37,107 nt of DNA from positions 1 to 37,107 of the forward strand of contig QIKW01000124.1 in NCBI GenBank assembly GCA_003231975.1, read 5' to 3'. Below the pieces are notes generated by a model. It was not told where the DNA came from. It ran no database searches and saw only the letters and a list, made by a program, of their open reading frames with translations. The stretch comes from Acidimicrobiia bacterium (GTDB taxonomy: Bacteria; Actinomycetota; Acidimicrobiia; Acidimicrobiales; SZUA-35). The position numbers and the translations under genes were made by a program. Of the stretch, positions 19,487 to 26,823 are shown piece by piece; the stretch's first letter is position 1, and every line of letters begins with the position of its first letter.

Positions 19487-20133
19487 TTCGATCCCCGCTG
19501 TGAGCCAGTAACTACCGTTTCGTCCAGGGACTTCATCTTCCCGGAGTCGGTGACGGTTGCATCGTGGCCACCGAACCATACGTCTTCGAACCTGACCGAG
19601 GCTTCGGCGAAAGACGGGCCGCGAGGCGCTGGCTCATCGAAGGCCGTATTGTATTCACCACTGGTTGCACCGTTGTCTGTTGGCAGCTCATCCCTGTCCA
19701 GCAGCCCGGCAACAATGGCTCGATACCTGGCCTGGACCGATTGGCGAAACAGGCCATCGTTCTCGGCTTGCTCAGCCCGCTTCAGCCATTCGTCTCTGCT
19801 GGTTCGAGGTGCAACCGTGGTTTCCACAAGCACGTCTTTGTCTATCCGACGTGGCAGTTTCCTGGGCATCACCTTTACCAGCATCCAAACCACCAGAACC
19901 GCAATGATGATCAACACGATGTAGCCAAGGACGAAGCCACCGCCAGAGGAACCAGAGCCGCCGCCACCATCAATAGTTGGGCCATCCAAGGACCGGTCTG
20001 TCAGCCAATTCCAGAAACGCCTGACCAGCCCCGGTTCAGCTTCCTGGTACAACTCGTTCTCCAGAATTCGATCAGCGGTCTGACGGATCGATTCGGCATC
20101 TGGGGAGTCTTGGCTACGCACTTGTGACCTCAT
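19483..20133 (-). CDS. DUF4129 domain protein, one membrane helix
   Basis: A 216-residue protein from ATG 20133; a GTG at 20121 would shorten it by four residues and cut the overlap with the upstream gene from 20 to 8 bases. A charged N-terminal region (SIRQTADRILENELYQEAEPG) is followed by WNWLTDRSL, a Gly/Ser linker, and a helix at about 67-88 (VLGYIVLIIIAVLVVWMLV). The cytoplasmic C-terminal part contains the DUF4129 motif, FRQSVQARYRAIVAGLLDRD followed by GATSGEYN. It sits between the polytopic membrane protein and DUF4350 genes, in the usual order for this cluster. Confidence 0.88.
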   Translation of the reverse strand: MRSQVRSQDSPDAESIRQTADRILENELYQEAEPGLVRRFWNWLTDRSLDGPTIDGGGGSGSSGGGFVLGYIVLIIIAVLVVWMLVKVMPRKLPRRIDKDVLVETTVAPRTSRDEWLKRAEQAENDGLFRQSVQARYRAIVAGLLDRDELPTDNGATSGEYNTAFDEPAPRGPSFAEASVRFEDVWFGGHDATVTDSGKMKSLDETVVTGSQRGSK

Positions 20134-20959
20134 CTGGGAAAAGGTCGTTCGCTCGAAGCTGAAGGTCCAGCCCTTCAGTCCGGAAACGCAGATCCAGGTA
20201 CACCAAGGTCATGGCAGCAGTGGTGAACGGCACAAGCACAATTGAGGTGACTGCGCGGGCCACCGAGATCAGCGGCCACGCCCGCTCTGGCCCAAGCACG
20301 AATGCGCCAATTGATGGCAGCGTGCCCAGCGTGAGGCTAATGCCAATGGAAACCAAGGCCAGCAGGACCATTAGGCCAAGGACCTTTGAAAAGCTGCGCC
20401 TAACGAGCCGAGACGATCGCTGCATGGCCTTCACTGGGCCCAATTCCTCCAAGGCCATGACTGGGGACGTTAAGGAAAACAGGACAATTGCGGCCACGCC
20501 GGGAAAGATCATCAGCATGAAGCCAATGGCTTCAACGATGTGGATCAGAACGAACGCCACTGCGATCACCCACCAACGCTTCGCGGTGAAACGCAGGGCG
20601 GCTGCGGCTGTTACGTCGGTGCCAAGAAGCCACCCGCCAACCACCCTGGCAATCGGAACACCAGCAACAGCCACCAATACCCAGTCCGCCAGATAGGTGA
20701 GGGCAGCGCCATCTCCAAATGGGGAGAGCGATCCGCTTAGCTGGACGCTCAACGGGTCGGCAAAATACTCCTCGGCCGAGCCGCTTCCCGAGCCGCTGCG
20801 AGACGCCCATCCTTGCAGCAGAGAGCCAGGAACAACCAATGCCATCATTATCGAAACCATCGTGCGCGGCCTTTGTCGAAGCGCCGCAAACGCTCCGTCG
20901 AGCAGGTCGACTACGCCTAAGGGGCGGTCGCTGATCGGCGCCGGCGGTTGCAAACTCAC
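20114..20959 (-). CDS. Polytopic membrane protein, glycerophosphodiester phosphodiesterase membrane-domain-like
   Basis: About 281 residues from GTG 20959; the frame upstream to 21031 would overlap the divergent methyltransferase start. The protein opens with SDRPLGVVDLLDGAFAALRQ and has five to six helices: near 32-50, 90-110, 130-175 (two, including GFMLMIFPGVAAIVLFSL), 200-220 and 240-265. The end, VYLDLRFRTEGLDLQL, matches the conserved tail of membrane proteins annotated as GPDPase-membrane-domain-like. There is no catalytic phosphodiesterase domain. It heads the minus-strand MoxR/DUF58 cluster and is likely part of the same membrane assembly. Confidence 0.8.
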   Translation of the reverse strand: MSLQPPAPISDRPLGVVDLLDGAFAALRQRPRTMVSIMMALVVPGSLLQGWASRSGSGSGSAEEYFADPLSVQLSGSLSPFGDGAALTYLADWVLVAVAGVPIARVVGGWLLGTDVTAAAALRFTAKRWWVIAVAFVLIHIVEAIGFMLMIFPGVAAIVLFSLTSPVMALEELGPVKAMQRSSRLVRRSFSKVLGLMVLLALVSIGISLTLGTLPSIGAFVLGPERAWPLISVARAVTSIVLVPFTTAAMTLVYLDLRFRTEGLDLQLRANDLFPDEVTSA

Positions 20960-21020
20960 CAAACCATTGTTACCCAAGTCCGGCGCGAAACGTTCGACTC
21001 CCTGTGCTAGCAATCGAGTT

Positions 21021-21767
21021 GTGCAGTCCACCAGCGGTTCCAGTTATGGAGAGAGCTTCGCCGATGTCTATGACCGGTGGTACGGCGAAATCAGTGATGC
21101 CACCGCAACCGCGGCCTTCTTGGCCAAACGTTGCGGGGCAGGCCCGGTGCTGGAGTTGGGGGTTGGAACCGGGAGGTTGGTGCCTGCGTTGCTGGCGCAA
21201 GGTTGCGCGGTTATAGGAATCGATGCAAGCGAGGCGATGCTTACGCGTTGCCGTGCCAATCAGGCAAATCGGAACGCTCACCTGGTTCAGGCCGACCTGG
21301 CGGCCCTGCCGCTTCGACCGGGCGTTGGCGTTGGAGCTGCGGTGTGCGCCTTCAACACTCTGTTCAACCTGCCAACCAAGGAAGCTCAGGCCAACCTTTT
21401 CCAGGCTGTCGGTCAGGCCCTTGAGCCAGCCGGAGCGTTGGTCGTTGAGGCAATCACAGGTGCGGACCTGGTTGACGGGCCCCGCTCATCGGTTGGTGTT
21501 TCGCGAATGGATCGAACCGAGCTTGTGCTTTCGGCAACGCTGCTGGACGCCGAGGACCAGACAATCCAGGGTCAGCACGTGCAGATCACCGAGGCTGGCA
21601 TCCGCATGCGGCCCTGGCTGCTGCGATGGACCACCCCACCCCAACTTGACGAGATGGCCGAAGCGGCCGGGCTGGTGCTGACCGAGCGTTACGCCGACTG
21701 GGATGGCGCGGTGTTCGACGAGGAATCCACCAGCCACGTTTCGGTCTACCAACTGGCAAAAAGTTAG
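21021..21767 (+). CDS. Class I SAM-dependent methyltransferase
   Basis: A 248-residue protein from the GTG at 21021; upstream in-frame sequence lies inside the divergent gene and has no homology. The SAM-binding Rossmann fold begins with motif I, PVLELGVGTGRLVPALL (about 43-59), motif II VIGIDASEAML, motif III VQADLAALPL and motif IV AAVCAFNTLFNLP. The N-terminal lead ADVYDRWYGEISDA resembles small-molecule methyltransferases. The substrate is unknown. It is divergent from the DUF4129/MoxR cluster by 61 bases and convergent with the rhomboid gene, overlapping its 3' end by four bases (21764-21767). Confidence 0.92.
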   Translation: MQSTSGSSYGESFADVYDRWYGEISDATATAAFLAKRCGAGPVLELGVGTGRLVPALLAQGCAVIGIDASEAMLTRCRANQANRNAHLVQADLAALPLRPGVGVGAAVCAFNTLFNLPTKEAQANLFQAVGQALEPAGALVVEAITGADLVDGPRSSVGVSRMDRTELVLSATLLDAEDQTIQGQHVQITEAGIRMRPWLLRWTTPPQLDEMAEAAGLVLTERYADWDGAVFDEESTSHVSVYQLAKS

Positions 21768-22597
21768 AAAATCGGGCTTAGCGCCAGGCTGGCGCCCAAA
21801 ACGCCAAGCCCGGCAAATAGCACTATGGCCGCCACAGCACCAGACATCGCCTGAGGCTGGGTTAGTCCGAGGCGTTTGGGCCCAAAGAGGAGCACGCCTG
21901 CTACCAGCGCTCCGCCAAGCATCCCGCCCAGGTGACCCCAAAAGGAAATGTTCACAAAGATCGGCAGGGCAAGGTTTATCAAGAAAATCCCAGCCAGCGA
22001 TGTTTGGGTGATCTTGATTCCTCTGGCCAGCAACGCGACCGCCAAACCACCGGCCAGGCCAAGGACTGCCCCCGAAGCTCCAAGCGTTGGTGTGTCGAAG
22101 TTGAACAGCAACACGGCGGCCGAGCCACCGAACAGCCCACCAACGTACACCAACGCCGTTTTGGCCATACCAATTTCGCGCTGAAGGGCCGGACCGAAGA
22201 TGTACAAGGCGTACATGTTGAAAGCGAGGTGGAGCAGGCCAGCGTGCAGGAACCCACCGGTAACGATTCGCCAGTATTCACCGTGATTGACCAGCGGACC
22301 GAACAGAATTCCCCGCTCGGTTACCTCACCAACACGCCAGTTTCCGCTGCCCGAGGCCGTCTGAGCCAGGTAGGTAACAGCCAAAGCAGCCATCATCCCG
22401 TAAACCAGCTTGAGGTTCGGGCCTAGGTCAGCGGCTCGCAGGACTTTCTGGCCGCCACTCTGCAGACACTCCGGGCAATGAAAACCAACTGACGCTGAAT
22501 GCATGCAAGAAGAACAAATCGGCCGATCACAACGTTGGCAGCCAACCGAAGCCAAATTCTCAGAGTGGCGATAGCAGGTTGTTTCATCCGTGAGCAC
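21764..22597 (-). CDS. Rhomboid family intramembrane serine protease with N-terminal zinc-binding domain
   Basis: The 277-residue protein starts at GTG 22597. Residues 1-45 form a cysteine/histidine-rich B-box-like zinc domain: Cys8, His11, Cys20, Cys23, Cys28, Cys31, His40, Cys41 and Cys44. The rhomboid core follows, with six helices from about residue 64. The L1 loop has WRIVTGGFLHAGLLHLAFNM. The catalytic serine is Ser175 in GASGAVLG, and the catalytic histidine is His222 in GHLGGMLGGA. Both members of the dyad are present, so it should be active, cleaving helices of membrane substrates. Such B-box/rhomboid fusions are common in Actinobacteria. Confidence 0.94.
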   Translation of the reverse strand: MLTDETTCYRHSENLASVGCQRCDRPICSSCMHSASVGFHCPECLQSGGQKVLRAADLGPNLKLVYGMMAALAVTYLAQTASGSGNWRVGEVTERGILFGPLVNHGEYWRIVTGGFLHAGLLHLAFNMYALYIFGPALQREIGMAKTALVYVGGLFGGSAAVLLFNFDTPTLGASGAVLGLAGGLAVALLARGIKITQTSLAGIFLINLALPIFVNISFWGHLGGMLGGALVAGVLLFGPKRLGLTQPQAMSGAVAAIVLFAGLGVLGASLALSPIF

Positions 22598-22661
22598 AGC
22601 CCGACCCTAGCGATTGCCAGCGAAAGCGCTGGTAAGAACCACTTTGTCCTGCCTGGTTTCA

Positions 22662-22692
22662 CCCGATGATCCCCGCAGCGGGCGACATCGGG
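22662..22692. promoter_or_regulatory. Compound hairpin between rhomboid and mscL genes
   Basis: An outer 7-bp stem (CCCGATG / CATCGGG) encloses an inner CCCG-CAG-CGGG hairpin in the 153-base divergent gap. A further 5-bp hairpin (ACGGG / CCCGT, 22717-22733) lies just before the mscL ribosome binding site. The position, upstream of both genes, suggests a regulatory element or leader structure rather than a terminator. Confidence 0.4.
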
Positions 22693-22736
22693 CATTACGG
22701 TCGATGCGCAACCAACACGGGTATGCCGCCCGTCGA

Positions 22737-22742
22737 AAGGGG
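22737..22742 (+). promoter_or_regulatory. Ribosome binding site of mscL
   Basis: AAGGGG lies eight bases before ATG 22751, a good Shine-Dalgarno match and spacing that fixes the mscL start. Confidence 0.7.
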
Positions 22743-22750
22743 ATCTACCA

Positions 22751-23107
22751 ATGATTCAAGAGTTCAAGGATTTCATAAACAAGGGAGGGGTGTTCGAAGC
22801 AGCCGTGGGTTTGATCATGGCGCTTGCGTTCATACCTGTCGTTGAGTCCCTGATCGAGCACATCCTGATGCCGATCATTGCCGCCATCTTCGGCCAGCCA
22901 GACTTTAGCGCCCTGTCATTTGCCCTCGGTGACGCCACAATCTCATACGGCTTGTTCATCAATGCCATTATTTCGTTCATAGCCGTTGCGTTGGTGGTCT
23001 TCCTTTTGGTAAAGGCCTACAACAACGCCACCAACAAAGAAGACGAAGAAGACGCTCCAAGCGAGGTGGACCTCCTCACCGAAATCCGGGACAACCTGGC
23101 CAAGTAG
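22751..23107 (+). CDS. mscL: Large-conductance mechanosensitive channel MscL
   Basis: A 118-residue channel subunit that opens under membrane tension to release solutes during osmotic downshock. The N-terminal amphipathic helix MIQEFKDFINKGGVFEAAVG leads into TM1 (GLIMALAFIPVVESLIEHIL), the pore helix. A short periplasmic loop (FGQPDFSALSFALGDATISYG) and TM2 (FINAIISFIAVALVVFLLVK) follow. The cytoplasmic C-terminal part is acidic (NKEDEEDAPSE) and ends in a short helix, EVDLLTEIRDNLAK, that forms the pentameric bundle. The length and layout are normal for the family. It stands alone on the plus strand. Confidence 0.95.
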   Translation: MIQEFKDFINKGGVFEAAVGLIMALAFIPVVESLIEHILMPIIAAIFGQPDFSALSFALGDATISYGLFINAIISFIAVALVVFLLVKAYNNATNKEDEEDAPSEVDLLTEIRDNLAK

Positions 23108-23109
23108 CG

Positions 23110-23147
23110 CTACCGGAATTGATATACGGCTTATAGATCCCCGGTAG
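23110..23147. terminator. Possible terminator between convergent mscL and meaB-like genes
   Basis: A 7-bp inverted repeat (CTACCGG / CCGGTAG) with a 24-base AT-rich loop fills most of the 48-base convergent gap. The loop is long and no T-run follows, so this is a weak candidate. Confidence 0.3.
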
Positions 23148-23155
23148 GCAGCCGG

Positions 23156-24112
23156 TCACTCGGTAACGAGCTGATTGGCTGCTTGCCATGGGTCGAGGGT
23201 GCCGCTCTCGACCTGGCGTTGGAGGTCGACGAAACCAGCTGACGCCTTCATCGCATTGACCTTCTCGGCCAATCGTTCCCTCACGATCCGCTCGAGTTCC
23301 TCGCCAGCCCGCATGGCCCGACGCTTCGCCAGCTCGCCGTTCTCGTCAATAAACCGGCGATGCTCGCCGAGGCTGGCCCATAACTGGCCAACACCCTGAG
23401 GTTCGGTGGCAACGGTGCAGTGAATGGGCGGTCGCCACTCGCCGTCGTGGCCAAGCCCGGACAGGTCAAGCATGTAGTCCAGGTCTCGCCTGGTGGCATC
23501 GACGCCGTCCCGATCCGCCTTGTTGATCACAAAGATGTCTGCGATCTCCATCAGGCCTGCCTTGTTGGCCTGAATTGCGTCTCCCCACCCGGGGTTCACC
23601 ACAACAATCGTGGTGTCGGCGGCGCCAACAATCTCAACCTCAACTTGGCCAACGCCAACTGTTTCAAGCAGAACCCACGCCCGGCCGGTTGCCTCGAGAA
23701 GGCGGACCGCAGCCGGGGCGGCCAAGGCCAGGCCCCCAAGGTGCCCCCTAGTTGCCATGGATCTGATGAACACATCGGGATCCAGCGCGTGAGTCTGCAT
23801 TCTTACCCGATCACCAAGAATGGCTCCGCCAGTGAACGGAGAAGACGGATCGATGGCCAGAACACCAAGCGAGTGGCCCTCTGGCCTCATTTCGGAAACT
23901 AGAGCTGAAGTAAGAGTGGACTTGCCAGAACCCGGGGCCCCGGTAATACCAACGGTGTAGCCAGCCCCAGCCATTGGAAAGGCCAGCCGACCAATTGTTT
24001 CTGCCGCCCCGCCACCCCGTTCGATAACAGAAAGCAGCCTGGCCAAAGCCAACCTCTCCCCTTCACAGGCAGCCTTGAACAGCTGGGGAATCTGTGCCGG
24101 ATCAGTGCGCAA
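23156..24112 (-). CDS. MeaB/ArgK family P-loop GTPase (acyl-CoA mutase chaperone)
   Basis: About 318 residues from a TTG at 24112, chosen because AGAAGG lies at suitable distance; a TTG at 24136 is the alternative. Both overlap the end of the NifU-type gene. The G domain has the P-loop GAPGSGKS (about 58-65), LAIDPSSPFTGGAILGDRVR typical of MeaB, ETVGVGQVEVEIV as the switch II region, and the NKAD base-recognition motif (VINKADRDG). The C-terminal region contains the helices of the dimer arm (LAEKVNAMKASAGFVDL). The family loads and protects B12-dependent acyl-CoA mutases such as methylmalonyl-CoA mutase. No mutase or epimerase gene is in the window, so the client must lie elsewhere. Confidence 0.93.
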   Translation of the reverse strand: MRTDPAQIPQLFKAACEGERLALARLLSVIERGGGAAETIGRLAFPMAGAGYTVGITGAPGSGKSTLTSALVSEMRPEGHSLGVLAIDPSSPFTGGAILGDRVRMQTHALDPDVFIRSMATRGHLGGLALAAPAAVRLLEATGRAWVLLETVGVGQVEVEIVGAADTTIVVVNPGWGDAIQANKAGLMEIADIFVINKADRDGVDATRRDLDYMLDLSGLGHDGEWRPPIHCTVATEPQGVGQLWASLGEHRRFIDENGELAKRRAMRAGEELERIVRERLAEKVNAMKASAGFVDLQRQVESGTLDPWQAANQLVTE

Positions 24113-24440
24113 GCGGCGAGACCTTCTTGCCGTCAAGAACAGTGCTACCGCCGATGATCACGGCTGTTCCAAGCTCGCTGTCGCCAACCAACTCGGCGCC
24201 AACGTGCTCAACACTGGTGACCCCCTCAACCCTGGCAGTCAAGATTCGCTGGATGCCATCTTTCAACGTTGCGGTTGACACTGGGCACGTAACACACGCA
24301 CCGGTGAGCTCAACCGAAACCACACCCGTGCCCTCATCAACTCCACGCAAGAAGATGTCTCCCTCATCGGCCTGAATGGCCGGACGGATCACCTCGATCA
24401 CAGCGGCCACCTTGCGTTCCATCAATGATTGCTCAGACAT
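24102..24440 (-). CDS. NifU C-terminal-domain Fe-S scaffold/carrier protein
   Basis: A 112-residue protein with the NifU-like Fe-S cluster binding domain: RPAIQADEGDIFLRGVDEG, VELTGACVTCPVSTATLKDG with the cluster-binding Cys49 and Cys52, and then a short C-terminal extension (GTAVIIGGSTVLDGKKVSPL). It probably carries or transfers Fe-S clusters. The last bases overlap the start of the MeaB-type gene, so the two are likely translated together; a functional link between them is not established. Confidence 0.92.
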   Translation of the reverse strand: MSEQSLMERKVAAVIEVIRPAIQADEGDIFLRGVDEGTGVVSVELTGACVTCPVSTATLKDGIQRILTARVEGVTSVEHVGAELVGDSELGTAVIIGGSTVLDGKKVSPLAH

Positions 24441-24526
24441 CAGAACCTTTGCACGGTAGCTTCGTTTGGGTTAACTCTCCGGGGTGAACAACGTGGGAAG
24501 GAGGCTAGCGCCCTACCCTTTCCGGA

Positions 24527-24727
24527 ATGTCGTTCTCTGGTCTGGTTCAAGCGTTCAGCGGGCCAGATTTGTTCCCGATTTTCGCTCATCAGGGCGAATG
24601 GGACGAAATCCTGCTCGTTCTGGCCCCGCTTGGCGCCTTAGGCGCTCTTCTGTTTTTGGCCAATCGCAGGCTGGCGGCCAAACTGAGAGGCAAACAAGAA
24701 TCGTCTCACTCGGCCGCTGATTCGTGA
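24527..24727 (+). CDS. Small single-helix membrane protein coupled to an MFS transporter
   Basis: A 66-residue protein with one helix (about 26-46, DEILLVLAPLGALGALLFLANRR shortened here: LLVLAPLGALGALLFLA) and a basic C-terminal side (RRLAAKLRGK), so the N-terminus likely faces outside. No family recognised. Its only in-frame start is ATG 24527, since a stop codon lies at 24506-24508. The stop overlaps the GTG of the transporter gene by four bases (24724-24727), which is the main evidence that it is real. It could be a small accessory subunit of the transporter. Confidence 0.65.
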   Translation: MSFSGLVQAFSGPDLFPIFAHQGEWDEILLVLAPLGALGALLFLANRRLAAKLRGKQESSHSAADS

Positions 24728-26241
24728 CCGTCATTGAACTAGATCTGGTTGTCGACCCAGAAACGGCGGCCAAACTTCAGGCACCGCGGGCCGACCTTCT
24801 GCAAGAGCGGTTGCACGAAGACGGCGCCTATCGTCAAGAACGCGGCCCTTTCACGTCCTACGAGCGGGTCATCTCACTTGAGCCCTTGGCCGCGGGCTCG
24901 GTGCGAGTGCGCGAACGCACCGACTTCCGCCTCGGCGTTCCACTTTGGAGGCCGTTGATCAACCCGCTAATGAAGCGGGCCATAGCCGAGACAGACCGTG
25001 AACCGAAGCGCCGCTGGTGGTGGCCCCAACAGGTGCTTGTCGTAAGGAGCGTCAGGTTGCTCTCTGCGGTAAGCGTTCTCAGCATCATGGCGGGCTATAT
25101 GGGCGTTCTCATCGGCCAGACAATCACGTTTGCGGCCCTTGAGTTTGGCAACAACGACGTTGCCCAAACCCGAACGCTTGCCGCCATCCGCGTCGGGATC
25201 ATCCTGTCGGTTGTTGCCATACGGAGGGCAGACAGGATTGGCCGCCGCCCACTTGTAATCGGGTTTGCCGCCGCCTCTTTGATCTTTACCGTGCTTGGCG
25301 CAACCGCAGGCAGCCTGGTAACACTTGGAGCGTTCCAGGCCATTAGCCGAGGGTTCACCACCGGGCTGATCACGCTGCTCACCTTGGCCGTTACCGAAGA
25401 GGTACCGGCCGAGGTGCGGGCCCTGGGAATCAGCCTGATGGCAATGTGCGCCGGCCTTGGCGCAGGAATGGTGCTGTGGATTCTGCCAATTGCAGATTCC
25501 AGCCTCGGGGCGTGGCGCTGGGTTTATGTTGCCCCTGTTCTGTTCATACCCGGCTTGGTGTGGGCCCACCGAACACTTCCCGAAACCAGACGGTACGACA
25601 AGGCGGTTGAATACCACGCCCCCGGCCTGATCGATCGGCGGCGCTTCCTCCTCATTGGCGGCTCGGCCTTTATTGCCGCTCTCTTCCTATCTCCAGCCTC
25701 GCAGCTGATGAACGAGTACCTGCGAGACGACCTCGCCTGGTCGGCCGGCCAAATCAGCCTTTTCCGCCTGCTCACTGGCACACCGGCAGGGCTGGTGATT
25801 CTTGGGGCGGGCCTGCTTGCCGACAGGGTTGGTCGTAAACCTGTTGGCGGCACAGGTTTGTTGATCGGCGCAACAGCAAGCGCGCTCGTCTTTTTCGTAA
25901 GCGGGGGCGCCCTTTGGATCTTGGGAACCATCGGCTTTTGGCTGCTAGCCGGGGCGTTCCCCGCACTGCGCGGCTATCAGACAGAACTGTTCGCCACCAG
26001 GGCCAGGGCCAAAGTTGGCGGCTGGATTGATCTGATAAGCGTTTCGGGCAGTGCAGTGGGCCTTCTAGCGGTTGGGATTCTGTCTGAACGTTGGGGCTCT
26101 CTTGGCCTGGCAATGGCCCCATTTCTGGCAGGCCCCATAATCGTGGCGCTGCTGGTGTTCTTCGTCTACCCTGAAACGGCGGGGGAAGAGTTAGAGGTGT
26201 TCAACCCAGCCGACCCCGAACTAGCAGGCCCCGAACCCTGA
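24724..26241 (+). CDS. MFS family transporter with a soluble N-terminal extension
   Basis: The 505-residue product starts at GTG 24724. Residues 1-100 are hydrophilic and atypical for MFS; SYERVISLEPLAAGSVRVRE and RTDFRLGVPLWRPLINPLM resemble part of an SRPBCC/polyketide-cyclase-like region, a weak match. From about 107 on there are roughly 12 helices. The MFS signature between helices 2 and 3 is RRADRIGRRPLVIGF, with the second copy GLLADRVGRKPVGGTG. TLPETRRYD and VYPETAGEELE are the usual mid and end motifs of the sugar/metabolite transporter type. The substrate is unknown. The end overlaps the convergent hydrolase gene by 21 bases. Confidence 0.88.
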   Translation: MTVIELDLVVDPETAAKLQAPRADLLQERLHEDGAYRQERGPFTSYERVISLEPLAAGSVRVRERTDFRLGVPLWRPLINPLMKRAIAETDREPKRRWWWPQQVLVVRSVRLLSAVSVLSIMAGYMGVLIGQTITFAALEFGNNDVAQTRTLAAIRVGIILSVVAIRRADRIGRRPLVIGFAAASLIFTVLGATAGSLVTLGAFQAISRGFTTGLITLLTLAVTEEVPAEVRALGISLMAMCAGLGAGMVLWILPIADSSLGAWRWVYVAPVLFIPGLVWAHRTLPETRRYDKAVEYHAPGLIDRRRFLLIGGSAFIAALFLSPASQLMNEYLRDDLAWSAGQISLFRLLTGTPAGLVILGAGLLADRVGRKPVGGTGLLIGATASALVFFVSGGALWILGTIGFWLLAGAFPALRGYQTELFATRARAKVGGWIDLISVSGSAVGLLAVGILSERWGSLGLAMAPFLAGPIIVALLVFFVYPETAGEELEVFNPADPELAGPEP

Positions 26242-26823
26242 GGCCAGGGGGCCGCTAAGCCAGCTAGAGACACCGGCAACTAGGGTGACGTCGGTTCGTT
26301 CCACGGGGTCATGGCCGGTTCGTTCCAGCCACACCTGGGTTACTGGGCCTGGGATGGCTGGCAGGTGTTTGGCAAACTCCGCCTCTTTGCCAAGCGGATC
26401 ACTTGAGCCCTGCACCAGCAGGATCGGGCAGCCGAGGTCGGGGAAGTGGGAAGTTCGCAGCTTGTCTGGCTTGCGGGCGGGGTGAAGCGGGTAGCTGAGT
26501 AGAAGCAACCCGGCCACAGCCAAACCTTCTGCCACTGCCATTGAACAGGCGCGGCCACCAAGTGAGCGGCCACCGATTACCAACTGGTCAGGCGTTTTGC
26601 CCCAGCGGTCGGCCGCCTCTTCCACCTGCGACAGTACAGACTGGACCAGAACGGGCATCCGATCTGGGGGCCGCCTACCGGGGCCTCTCTGGCGGAAGGG
26701 AAAGTTGCAGCGAGCAACGGGCACGCCCATAGATTCCAGTTCGGCCTCAAGCCGGAGAAAGATTCTGTGATCACGATCTCCGCCTGCCCCGTGAAACAGA
26801 ACCAGCCCTGCTGTTTCGACCAT
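26221..26823 (-). CDS. KANL3/Tex30-like alpha/beta hydrolase
   Basis: A 200-residue protein starting at ATG 26823, whose A is the last base of the upstream stop (TGATG); a GTG at 26826 is also in frame. The fold starts with GLVLFHGAGGDRDH, contains the conserved NFPFRQRGPGRRPPD and the nucleophile elbow IGGRSLGGRACSM (Ser in GRSLG), LLLLSYPLHPARKPDKLR, the acid region VQGSSDPLG and the catalytic His in ERTGHDPV. It lacks a lid domain. The substrate is not known for the bacterial family. It is coupled to the J-domain gene upstream. Confidence 0.88.
   Translation of the reverse strand: MVETAGLVLFHGAGGDRDHRIFLRLEAELESMGVPVARCNFPFRQRGPGRRPPDRMPVLVQSVLSQVEEAADRWGKTPDQLVIGGRSLGGRACSMAVAEGLAVAGLLLLSYPLHPARKPDKLRTSHFPDLGCPILLVQGSSDPLGKEAEFAKHLPAIPGPVTQVWLERTGHDPVERTDVTLVAGVSSWLSGPLASGFGAC

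Noticed and set aside
20697-21020. N-terminal extension of the methyltransferase frame
   Set aside because: Lies opposite the membrane protein gene, has no homology, and the SAM fold starts right after GTG 21021.
21764-21767. Possible operon link between methyltransferase and rhomboid genes
   Set aside because: They are convergent; the 4-base overlap is of their 3' ends.
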